Part shown: piece after piece, positions 1 to 5,875 of the stretch
How positions within the stretch are numbered: the first letter of the stretch is position 1
Layout: each line of letters starts with the position of its first letter
Origin: Rhodospirillaceae bacterium
GTDB lineage: Bacteria > Pseudomonadota > Alphaproteobacteria > Rhodospirillales > 2-02-FULL-58-16
DNA: 5,875 nt
Assembly (NCBI GenBank): GCA_030623425.1
Contig: JAUXMA010000122.1
Location: forward strand, 1 to 5,875
Direction: 5' to 3'
Position numbers and translations under genes: made by a program
The notes under the pieces: generated by a model
Databases searched by the model: none
What the model was told of the DNA's origin: nothing
The model's input: the letters and a program-made list of their open reading frames with translations, nothing else

Positions 1-2073
1 CCAGGCCGCCATCAGGCCGCCCAGCACCAGGGCCAGGACCAAAAGCCCAGGCAGGAGCGAGACCTCGGCAACGCCGGTGACCAGATAAGAGGCGTTCCGT
101 TTCAGGCCCATCCAGCCGCGTCCAGCGGTGTCGCGGCCGGCCATGGTGCGGCGGAAGTCCGGGATGCCGTCGACGATCCAAGCAATGCCGCCGCCAGTTG
201 CCTTGGCGACCCCGGACAGGCGCTCCGGCGTCGCCCTGAGATCGGCCATTTCCAAGGGATTGAGCACCCCCGCCGCGGCCAGAGCCGTCTGCTTTCCGTC
301 TTCGACCCGGTAAAGCCCGGACTCGGCGACCGGCATCGAGGCCCTGGCCAGCCCGCCTTTGCCCGCCGCCAGTTCGACTTTGCGTTGGCGTCCCGAAGGG
401 AACGTCACCGTAACCTTTTTTGGTTCCAGTACAAGGCTGTGGCGTTCGATGGCGAGGCGCCCTTCCTTGATGCGAATGGTCAGTGATTCCTCTTCCAGAT
501 CCGGTTCCTTCATCAGCCAGTGGGCCAGGCGGCGCAACAGTTCGGCCTGCGGACCACCGCCCTCGAAGCGGCGCGCCCATAGCCAAATATGGTCGCTCAA
601 CAATTGCCCGACGCGGCCCTTGCCGACCCGGTCGACAACCAGCAGCGGCCTTTCGTCGGGCCCCCGCAAAAGAACCATGCCGCTGACCACCGAGGCGTCG
701 ATTTGGCGAAACCAGCGGCCCCATTGCCGCCGATCCCCGCCGCCACGGGCGAGAACGGCGGTCACCGGATGGCGTCCGCCCAGCTCGGTGAGTCGGGGCC
801 GAAAGCCTCCCTCGAAGACCCGCCCCGTCGGCGCCGCCGGCATCACCGCGCCCAAGGAAGTATGGTAAAGGCTGCGCGGGCCGGCGAACTCGGGTCCGAC
901 CGCCAGCAGCAAGGCGCCGCCTTGGAACAAGTAGTTGGCGATGTTGTCCAGGTAGGAAAGCGGCAGGACGTTTCTGAGCATGTAGCGGTCGAAGATGATC
1001 AAGTCGAAATCCTTGAGCTTGACCTCGAACAGTTCCCTGACCGGAAAGGAGATCAGGGAGAGCTCGTTCAAGGGGGTGAAATCGTCCTTCTCCGGCGGCC
1101 TCAGGATGGTGAAATGGGCCAGGTCCACCGAGGGATCGGACTTCAGCAGGTTGCGCCAGGTCCGCTCGCCGGCATGCGGCTGGCCGGAAACCAGCAGTAC
1201 CCGCAGGCGGTCGCGCACCGCGTTGATGGTGACCGCCGCCCGGTTGTGGAGGGCGGAGAGTTCATCCTCGCCAAGTTCCACTTCCAGTTCCACCACCGTC
1301 GGCCCGGCGTGTTCGAGGACAAAGGAAAAACGGCCGTTCTTGCCGACAGGCGCGAAAACGGAAGCGGCCTCGACGCCGTCGCGGCGAAAACGCACCCGCG
1401 CCGTCTTGCCGCCAAACCCGAGAGTCGCCGCCTGGCCGGCGTCAACGACGCGGTAAAGGATGGCCGCTTTCTTGCCGACGATGCCGTAACTCGGCGCCCT
1501 TGTAACGACCAGCCGGCGGTCCTTCTCGCCGGGAGCACCGCTCAGCAGGGCGTGCACCGGTCCGGCGAGACGCTCCAGGGCGGGGCCGGAGGGGACGTCG
1601 TGGATCTGGCCGTCGGTGATCAGGATGGCGGCGGCGAAGCGGCGGGCGGATATCTTCGTCAGGGTCCGGGTGAGAGCCGAGAATATCCGGGTGCCGCCAC
1701 CCACCTTGTCGCCACCGGCGTCCGTCCCGCCGCCGCCCACGCGGACCACCCGCAGCTCCAAATCGGTAAAAGCGGAAAGCGCTTCGCGGATATGCTCCAG
1801 GGCGGCTTCGCTCCGGGCTTTCCGCGCGCCCACCGTCTGGCTCTTCGACTGGTCGACGATCACCACCGCCACGTCCGGCCGGGACGTTCTCTCCTCCCGA
1901 ACCAGCCGCGGGTTGAGCAGGACCAGAGCCAGGACGCAGATGACGGCGGCGCGGCAAAGGACGCCGCTGCCGCCGCGCCGCAGGGCGAGGCCGAGCAGCG
2001 CCAAGGAAACCATCCCCAGCCCGGCGATCAGAGGCCAGGGAAAAAACGGCGCCCAACCGAGGCCGCCGGTCAT
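1..2073 (-). CDS. VWA / glutamine-amidotransferase-like membrane protein, 3'-truncated by window edge
   Basis: The frame starts at ATG 2073-2071 and stays open for 691 codons to base 1, so the stop lies outside; only a short C-terminal tail is probably missing. Seen: two membrane segments at about residues 12-31 and 38-54 with an arginine-containing loop (RRGGSG) between them, and a last one at about 672-690. A VWA-like domain at about 66-180 has an intact metal-site pattern: D74-x-S76-x-S78, candidate T128 after a glycine-rich loop, and D154 in LITDG. A beta-sandwich-like stretch follows (about 185-285), then an amidotransferase-like region (about 288-525) ending in a segment I recognise from this family (SDHIWLWARRFEGGG, 493-507). 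The only cysteines, C40 and C47, lie in the second membrane segment, so amidotransferase catalysis is not expected. The topology predicts periplasmic domains. The start overlaps the DUF4159 stop (ATGA) and has a good ribosome-binding site. Family function is unknown; a role with the MoxR ATPase is inferred from context. Confidence 0.9.
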   Translation of the reverse strand, partial: MTGGLGWAPFFPWPLIAGLGMVSLALLGLALRRGGSGVLCRAAVICVLALVLLNPRLVREERTSRPDVAVVIVDQSKSQTVGARKARSEAALEHIREALSAFTDLELRVVRVGGGGTDAGGDKVGGGTRIFSALTRTLTKISARRFAAAILITDGQIHDVPSGPALERLAGPVHALLSGAPGEKDRRLVVTRAPSYGIVGKKAAILYRVVDAGQAATLGFGGKTARVRFRRDGVEAASVFAPVGKNGRFSFVLEHAGPTVVELEVELGEDELSALHNRAAVTINAVRDRLRVLLVSGQPHAGERTWRNLLKSDPSVDLAHFTILRPPEKDDFTPLNELSLISFPVRELFEVKLKDFDLIIFDRYMLRNVLPLSYLDNIANYLFQGGALLLAVGPEFAGPRSLYHTSLGAVMPAAPTGRVFEGGFRPRLTELGGRHPVTAVLARGGGDRRQWGRWFRQIDASVVSGMVLLRGPDERPLLVVDRVGKGRVGQLLSDHIWLWARRFEGGGPQAELLRRLAHWLMKEPDLEEESLTIRIKEGRLAIERHSLVLEPKKVTVTFPSGRQRKVELAAGKGGLARASMPVAESGLYRVEDGKQTALAAAGVLNPLEMADLRATPERLSGVAKATGGGIAWIVDGIPDFRRTMAGRDTAGRGWMGLKRNASYLVTGVAEVSLLPGLLVLALVLGGLMAAW

Positions 2074-4772
2074 TGACCGAGCCTTTTCAGGATGGCCGGC
2101 AAATGAACCTGGTCGGACTTGTAGTTGCCGGTCAGCGTATACATGACCAGGTTGATGCCGAAACGATAGGCCATCTCCCTTTGCCTTTCTCCTCCCGGCA
2201 CGGCGTGGAAAAGCGGCTTCTGGGTTTCGTCCATGGCCCAGGCGGCGGCCCAATCGTGGCCGCCGACAATGACCGGCGATACCCCGTCGTTGATCAGCCC
2301 GCCGGATTTCTCAATCCACACCGTGGCCCCGGTCCAGCGCCCCGGAAAATCCCTCAGCAAATAGAATGACCGCGCCAACACGTGGTTCGGCGGAACCGGC
2401 ACCAAAGGCGGAATGACGAGAGCATCGGCCAATTGCCGGATCTTTCCGATGCGCGCGGCGCCGGAACGATCGCGGGTGTCGAAAAGGATGGTGCCGCCGT
2501 TCAACATATAGGCGTTCACCCTTGCCGCCGCCGCCGCCGTCAAGGGCCGCTGGGCGGGCGTCAACGGCCAGTAAAGCAAGGGGAAAAAACCCAGTTCGTC
2601 GTTTTCCGGATCGACGCCCAAAGGCGGTCCCAGCTCGGCGGCGGTGCGCCGCCTGACGATCACGCCGAGCCCGGTCAAGCCGGCGCGACTGACCTCATCG
2701 GCCTGTCTGTCTCCGGTGATGACGTAAGCGAGCCGGGTTTGCAAACTGGCGGCCAGCGCGAAATCGCCGGCCTTGTCCGCCGCCGCCGGCGCCGCCGGCG
2801 CCAGCACCAGCAAAGCCAAAACAGCGGCGTGAAAACGAAAAAACCCGCGCAAGGCGAGACTTGCCGCCAGGTCGATCACCACCAGCAGAAACGCCAGGCC
2901 GAACAGCCAAGGCCTGAAATCCAGCTCGGGGGATTTGCCATAAGAAAGACTGGAAACGCCGTTGGGAAGGGAACCGGCAAGCTTTGGCGGGGCAATTCCC
3001 GCCGACAGGTTGAGCGCCCGCCTTGCTTGCTCGGAAGCGTAAATCCCCGGCGGGTGCCGCGGTCCGGCCATTGTCTTGTCGAACGCCTCGGCGGCGATGG
3101 TCAGGGCGCTTGCCGACGCCGGTTTCAGCCGCCCGAACCCGTCGAGTTGGACGAGCGGCGAAAGCGGCGCCCCCCCCGCTCTCGCCACCAACCCCTGGCT
3201 CAAGCCGACGAGCCGGCGCAACATCTCCACGAATAGACCGGAAAGGGGCAGGTTGGACCATGTGGTGTTGGCGGTTGTGTGGACCAGAACCAGCCATCCC
3301 TTGCCCCGTTTGTCGGCGGTCACCAGGGGCGTGCCGTCGCTGAGCCGAGCCCAGGTTTTGGCGGCCAAATCGACGGATGGCTGGGCCAGCACCTGGCGGC
3401 TCACCTGGATGTCGCCGGGCACCTCGAGACCATGAAAAGGACCGCCCTCGGAGAACGTCGCCAGCGCCGCCGGCTTGGCCCAGGACATGGTCCCTCCCAT
3501 CGCCCTGCCGCCGCTCCTCAGGCGCACCGGCAGCAAGGATTCGGCATCGCCGGCTTCGCCGGCCAGCCGCCGCCCGGCGAAGCGCAAAACGACGCCGCCG
3601 TCTTCCATCCATCGCCGCAGCCGGCGGCGTTCGCTGGCCTCGAATTCGCCGACGTCGTCGAGCACCAACACCGCCAGTTGCCGGCTCAGAAGCTCCAAAA
3701 TCCCGCCGCGGCGAACTTCGGTGAAGGGTTGCAGGGCGCGCTCCAGGTAATAAAGACCGCTCAACAGCGGTTGATCGGCCGTGGCCCCTTCCCCGGAAAC
3801 CAAGCCGACCGGACGCCGCCGCCATCTCTCGTCCACCAACACCACCGACGCGGCGGTGGTCTCGCCGTCGATTTCCAGACGCGTCAGACGGTTGCGCAAT
3901 TCCGCCGGCAGGATCAGCGGCGCTTGCGCTTGGCGCTCGCCCGGTTCGAATCGGATCGCCTCGCGGGCCAGCAGTTGGCCGTCCTTGTTGAGGGCCCGCA
4001 CCCAGACCAGGGCGGGGCCGGCGGCGGACGCTCTCGCCGCCCGCAGGCGCAAAGCCTGGCCGGCGGAAATGGGCGGACGCAGCACTTTCGGCAGTCGCGG
4101 CGGCGGATCGGAGATCACCGTGATGGTCCCCAACGGGCGGAGGGATTGAAGGCGGGCCAACATGTTCCCTTCGTCCAGTCCGTCGCTCAGCCAAACCACG
4201 TGCCCCGGCCGACCGAGAGCGATCCTCCCGCCGCCGACGAGCGGCGCCAACGCCGCCCGCCGGTCCGTCGGCCAGGGCTTGGGCTGCAAGGTTTCCAGAA
4301 ACCGTCTGGCTTCGCCGGCGGAACGCATCTCGACGGGCATCCCGATGGCGCCGGATTCGGCGGCGGCGGTGGTGACGATGGCGACGGCGCGTCTTTGCCG
4401 CTCCGCCTGATCGATGAGGCCGGACAGGACCGCTTGGCGTCCCCGCCAATTCGCCGCCGCCGCCCAGCCGTCGTCGATGACCAGAATCAACGCACCCTCG
4501 CCGCGCAAGGCGCTGGTCGCGTTGAGCAGCGGATGGGCGGCGCCGACGATGACGGCGACGGCGAGAAGCAAACGAAGAATGAGCAGCCACGGCGGCGACT
4601 TGGCCAGGCTTTCTTCCTTCAATGTCAGGTTCAATAACAGACGCATCGGCGGAAACTCGATCCGCTCCGGGGCCGGCGGAGTCAGCCTGAGCAGCCACCA
4701 CAGCACCGGCAAGGCGGCGGCGGCGGCCAACGCCCAGGGAACAAGGAATGTCAAGGGGCCAAGGGAGAGCAA
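2070..4772 (-). CDS. BatA N-terminal / DUF4159 domain membrane protein
   Basis: A 900-residue protein of the alphaproteobacterial DUF4159 family, about full length. Seen in order: an Aerotolerance-regulator/BatA-type double anchor (membrane segments about 9-28 and 62-80, basic loop between); a VWA-like domain (about 92-225) whose first motif is degenerate (D100-D-G-W-A104 instead of D-x-S-x-S) although T169 and D197 (SDG) remain; an amidotransferase-like region (about 320-525) including the family-like segment TTWSNLPLSGLFVEMLRR (503-520); membrane segments about 620-640 and 647-664; and DUF4159 (about 670-890) with LLYWPLT (732-738), GGTILFDTRD (759-768) and GGHDWAAAWA (837-846). There is no cysteine in the whole protein. 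The positive-inside rule places both large parts in the periplasm. The TTG start lies 1 nt after the DUF58 stop; no ATG or GTG lies in frame between the preceding in-frame stop and it, and starting there gives the expected MLSLGPL-type N-terminus. Function is unknown; an envelope role with MoxR/DUF58 is inferred. Confidence 0.93.
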   Translation of the reverse strand: MLSLGPLTFLVPWALAAAAALPVLWWLLRLTPPAPERIEFPPMRLLLNLTLKEESLAKSPPWLLILRLLLAVAVIVGAAHPLLNATSALRGEGALILVIDDGWAAAANWRGRQAVLSGLIDQAERQRRAVAIVTTAAAESGAIGMPVEMRSAGEARRFLETLQPKPWPTDRRAALAPLVGGGRIALGRPGHVVWLSDGLDEGNMLARLQSLRPLGTITVISDPPPRLPKVLRPPISAGQALRLRAARASAAGPALVWVRALNKDGQLLAREAIRFEPGERQAQAPLILPAELRNRLTRLEIDGETTAASVVLVDERWRRRPVGLVSGEGATADQPLLSGLYYLERALQPFTEVRRGGILELLSRQLAVLVLDDVGEFEASERRRLRRWMEDGGVVLRFAGRRLAGEAGDAESLLPVRLRSGGRAMGGTMSWAKPAALATFSEGGPFHGLEVPGDIQVSRQVLAQPSVDLAAKTWARLSDGTPLVTADKRGKGWLVLVHTTANTTWSNLPLSGLFVEMLRRLVGLSQGLVARAGGAPLSPLVQLDGFGRLKPASASALTIAAEAFDKTMAGPRHPPGIYASEQARRALNLSAGIAPPKLAGSLPNGVSSLSYGKSPELDFRPWLFGLAFLLVVIDLAASLALRGFFRFHAAVLALLVLAPAAPAAADKAGDFALAASLQTRLAYVITGDRQADEVSRAGLTGLGVIVRRRTAAELGPPLGVDPENDELGFFPLLYWPLTPAQRPLTAAAAARVNAYMLNGGTILFDTRDRSGAARIGKIRQLADALVIPPLVPVPPNHVLARSFYLLRDFPGRWTGATVWIEKSGGLINDGVSPVIVGGHDWAAAWAMDETQKPLFHAVPGGERQREMAYRFGINLVMYTLTGNYKSDQVHLPAILKRLGQ
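2082..2087 (-). promoter_or_regulatory. ribosome-binding site for the VWA/amidotransferase-like gene
   Basis: AAAAGG on the minus strand ends 8 nt before the ATG at 2073, a normal Shine-Dalgarno spacing. It lies inside the last codons of the DUF4159 gene. Together with the ATGA overlap it supports ATG 2073 as the start and suggests re-initiation by ribosomes finishing the upstream gene. Confidence 0.6.
2782..2799 (-). repeat. two tandem copies of a 9-bp GC-only unit (Ala/Pro linker)
   Basis: The unit gccgccggc (plus strand) occurs twice in direct succession. It encodes part of an alanine/proline run (about residues 657-665, APAAPAAA) directly after the last membrane segment of the DUF4159 protein. 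It is most simply a low-complexity linker whose length could vary between strains in three-residue steps. Confidence 0.6.
3170..3177 (-). repeat. G8 homopolymer tract inside the DUF4159 gene
   Basis: Eight consecutive G on the coding strand span codons for A532-G533-G534-A535. The reading frame is open through it in this sequence. Such tracts are sites of polymerase slippage and of sequencing error. A gain or loss of one base would truncate the protein before its second membrane hairpin and DUF4159 domain. Confidence 0.9.
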
Positions 4773-4773
4773 G

Positions 4774-5694
4774 TCAGCGCCCCATTGTCTGGGAAGATAG
4801 CGTATCGAAAGGTTGTGACAATGTCAGGAACAAGGGCAGCAATGCCGTCTCCGCGGAGCGGTCCGTGCGATGAACGGTCAAGGTCCAACGGGCTTGGCGG
4901 GCCAAGGCATGCAGGCCTCGTTGGTGGGCGGCCATCTCGGCGCGGTAATCCTGGCGCGTGGTTTCGACCCGGCCGACGAGAACCTCGCCTTCCTTTTCCG
5001 GCCCGACGAAACGAACCCGGCCGGAAAAGGGCAGGATTTCCTCCGCCGGGTCCAGAACCTGGAGCAGATGTCCGCCGACGCCGATGTCGGTAAAAGCGCC
5101 GATGGTCGATCCGATCTCCGGCAACGGCGACAAGAAGTCGCCGATCAGGACCAAGCGGGCGTGGCAGGGAAGGAATTGGTAATCCGGCAGGCTTGCCGGC
5201 GCTTCATCGGGGTCGTCTTTTGCGGTTTCCCCGATCAAGGCCGCCAGACGGGTCAAGGCCGCCCTTCCCGCCGCCGGCGGAAGGCGGGAGCCGAGCAGGG
5301 CGACATGTTCGCCGCCGCGCGCCAGGAGCGAAGCCAGGGCCAGCAACAAAAGATTGGCCCGATAGATTTTGGCCGGATGTCCGCCGGCCGAACGGTAACG
5401 CATGGATGGCGAGGCGTCCCGCCACAACCAGACGCTTTGCGCCGCCTCCCATTCGGTTTCGCGGACATAGAGCGGCTGCGACTTGGCCGACTGGCGCCAA
5501 TCGATGGATTGCGTCGAATCCCCCGGCTGGTAGCGGCGGAACTGCCAGAAGGTTTCGCCTTGGCCGACGCGGCGGCGGCCGTGGACGCCTTGCGACACCG
5601 TCGCCGCCACCCGCTCGGCGGCGACCAGCAGAGGCGGCAACCCGGCCGCCAGTTGCTCGGCTTGATGATGGATGTCCGGCTGCCTTGCCGTCAT
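4774..5694 (-). CDS. DUF58 domain-containing protein
   Basis: A 306-residue protein of the DUF58 family, VWA-related proteins almost always encoded beside MoxR ATPases. Seen: the N-terminal family signature GVHGRRRVGQGETFWQFRRY (36-55), then GD (58-59), IDWRQSA (64-70) and VRETEWE (77-83). A metal-site motif D93-A-S95-P-S97 sits after the strand SVWLW, and D186 follows LVLIG, so a divalent-metal site looks intact. No membrane segment is visible, so it should be cytosolic, unlike longer DUF58 proteins with N-terminal anchors. The ATG at 5694 is preferred because the protein then begins MTARQPDIHH and aligns with family N-termini. A GTG at 5760 in the same frame would overlap the ATPase gene by 50 nt and add a non-conserved 22-residue extension. 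No clear Shine-Dalgarno is present, so translation may depend on coupling to the upstream gene. It likely partners the MoxR ATPase; its substrate is unknown. Confidence 0.94.
   Translation of the reverse strand: MTARQPDIHHQAEQLAAGLPPLLVAAERVAATVSQGVHGRRRVGQGETFWQFRRYQPGDSTQSIDWRQSAKSQPLYVRETEWEAAQSVWLWRDASPSMRYRSAGGHPAKIYRANLLLLALASLLARGGEHVALLGSRLPPAAGRAALTRLAALIGETAKDDPDEAPASLPDYQFLPCHARLVLIGDFLSPLPEIGSTIGAFTDIGVGGHLLQVLDPAEEILPFSGRVRFVGPEKEGEVLVGRVETTRQDYRAEMAAHQRGLHALARQARWTLTVHRTDRSAETALLPLFLTLSQPFDTLSSQTMGR
4780..4783 (-). promoter_or_regulatory. weak ribosome-binding site for the DUF4159 gene
   Basis: GGGG on the minus strand lies 7 nt before the TTG start at 4772, inside the last sense codons of the DUF58 gene. 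It is the only purine-rich element at a suitable distance. The match is short and could be chance. With the non-ATG start and the 1-nt gap after the DUF58 stop, it points to modest, coupled initiation. Confidence 0.35.
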
Positions 5695-5702
5695 GGAACC
5701 AT
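5691..5702 (-). other. three-codon open frame overlapping the DUF58 start
   Basis: On the minus strand, ATG 5702-5700 is followed by GTT, CCA and the stop TGA (5693-5691). That stop overlaps the DUF58 ATG (5694-5692) as ATGA. It lies in the only real intergenic gap of the window (5695-5710). It might help ribosomes re-initiate at the DUF58 start, but it has no good Shine-Dalgarno sequence and may be chance. Confidence 0.2.
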
Positions 5703-5710
5703 GGTGATTT

Positions 5711-5875
5711 CTAAGCGATGCCTTCGCACAGCTTGTCGATGACCGCGCCGATGCGCACACCTTCGGCTCGGGCCGCGAACGTGAGCGCCATGCGGTGACG
5801 AAGGATGGGATGGGCCAGCGCCAGGATGTCGTCGATCGAGGGCGCCAGCCTGCCGTCGATGACCGCCCGGGCGCG
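5711..5875 (-). CDS. MoxR-family AAA+ ATPase, C-terminal fragment (5' end outside window)
   Basis: The last 54 codons plus the TAG stop (5713-5711) of a gene that continues beyond the right edge. The visible peptide runs from RARAVIDGRLAPSIDDI through LALAHPILRHRM and ALTFAARAEG to the end IDKLCEGIA. This is the C-terminal lid subdomain (AAA_lid_2 type) typical of MoxR ATPases, recognisable from the pattern DGR-AP--DDI--LA-P-LRHRM-L-F-A-AEG. Walker A, Walker B and the sensor residues lie outside, so ATPase competence cannot be judged. Family members are about 320-340 residues, so roughly one sixth is visible. The DUF58 gene begins 16 nt downstream, the classic MoxR-DUF58 pairing. The family acts as chaperone-like AAA+ machines working with VWA proteins, in the cytosol. 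Identification rests on the C-terminus plus context. Confidence 0.88.
   Translation of the reverse strand, partial: RARAVIDGRLAPSIDDILALAHPILRHRMALTFAARAEGVRIGAVIDKLCEGIA

Noticed and set aside
1442..2056. A 204-codon open frame on the minus strand.
   Set aside because: It lies out of frame inside the 691-codon gene and reads as Arg/Pro/Gly-rich low complexity, whereas the other frame gives membrane segments and an intact VWA motif.
589..2076. A 495-codon open frame on the plus strand.
   Set aside because: It is antisense in exact codon register with the minus-strand VWA gene, where plus-strand stops arise only opposite sense codons TTA, CTA or TCA, which are rare at this GC content. Its product is rich in Gln, Gly and Arg with no family-like motif, and it even crosses the gene boundary.
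2524..2538. Five tandem GCC trinucleotides as a possible regulatory or unstable repeat.
   Set aside because: They encode an ordinary alanine run (746-750) in the DUF4159 domain; this is common in high-GC genes.
2382..3236. A 284-codon open frame on the plus strand.
   Set aside because: Codon-aligned antisense shadow of the DUF4159 gene, with no plausible domain or start signal.
3279..4637. A 452-codon open frame on the plus strand.
   Set aside because: Same antisense register relative to the DUF4159 gene, low-complexity Gln/Arg/Gly-rich product, no recognisable domain; the minus-strand frame carries clear family motifs over the same bases.
2695..4701. A 668-codon open frame on the minus strand, overlapping the DUF4159 gene in another frame.
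   Set aside because: Extremely Arg/Gly/Ala-rich with no hydrophobic segments or known motif; a typical high-GC out-of-frame product. The 900-residue frame explains the same bases.
4870..5742. A 290-codon open frame on the plus strand.
   Set aside because: Codon-aligned antisense shadow of the DUF58 gene, which shows all its signature motifs on the other strand.
4774..5760. An extended DUF58 protein of 328 residues beginning at GTG 5760.
   Set aside because: The extra 22 residues overlap the conserved MoxR C-terminus and do not resemble DUF58 N-termini; ATG 5694 fits better.
1..5875. Search for tRNA/rRNA genes, CRISPR arrays, insertion sequences, terminators and origins.
   Set aside because: Nothing convincing was seen. 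The gaps between genes total 17 nt, and no inverted repeat followed by a T-run was found at gene ends.

Overview
The window is high-GC DNA that looks almost entirely protein-coding, with all recognisable genes on the minus strand. Its protein families and gene order match a neighbourhood I know from Alphaproteobacteria, especially Rhodospirillales-like genomes: a MoxR AAA+ ATPase, a DUF58 protein, a BatA-N-terminal/DUF4159 membrane protein, and a second membrane protein with VWA-like and glutamine-amidotransferase-like regions. The taxonomic placement is an inference from composition and synteny. No ribosomal RNA or other taxonomic marker is present.

Layout in transcription order, right to left. 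(1) 5875-5711: the last 54 codons of a MoxR-family ATPase, cut by the right edge. (2) 5694-4774: a complete 306-residue soluble DUF58 protein with an intact D-x-S-x-S motif. (3) 4772-2070: a complete 900-residue protein with a TTG start, an N-terminal membrane hairpin, a degenerate VWA-like domain, an amidotransferase-like middle region, a second membrane hairpin and a C-terminal DUF4159 domain. (4) 2073-1: 691 codons of a second membrane protein, open through the left edge, with an intact VWA metal-site motif and a cysteine-free amidotransferase-like region. The junctions are 16 nt, 1 nt and a 4-nt ATGA overlap. I see no internal promoter or terminator, so this is very probably one operon with translational coupling.

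How the parts may work together (inference): MoxR ATPases are chaperone-like AAA+ proteins that usually act with VWA partners. Here the ATPase and DUF58 protein should be cytosolic. Both membrane proteins have predicted topologies placing their large domains in the periplasm. That suggests a cell-envelope machine linking a cytosolic ATPase/VWA pair to periplasmic VWA proteins, comparable in outline to the BatA-E (Bacteroides aerotolerance) systems. No substrate or phenotype can be read from the sequence.

The system is a known but functionally uncharacterised conserved cluster, so I do not claim it is new. The most useful details are the complementary intact and degenerate metal sites in two architecturally similar membrane proteins, the lack of cysteine in both amidotransferase-like regions, a signal-peptide-like junction inside the DUF4159 protein, and a G8 tract in its coding sequence. 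Long plus-strand open frames are antisense shadows. No RNA gene, mobile element, CRISPR array or origin was seen.
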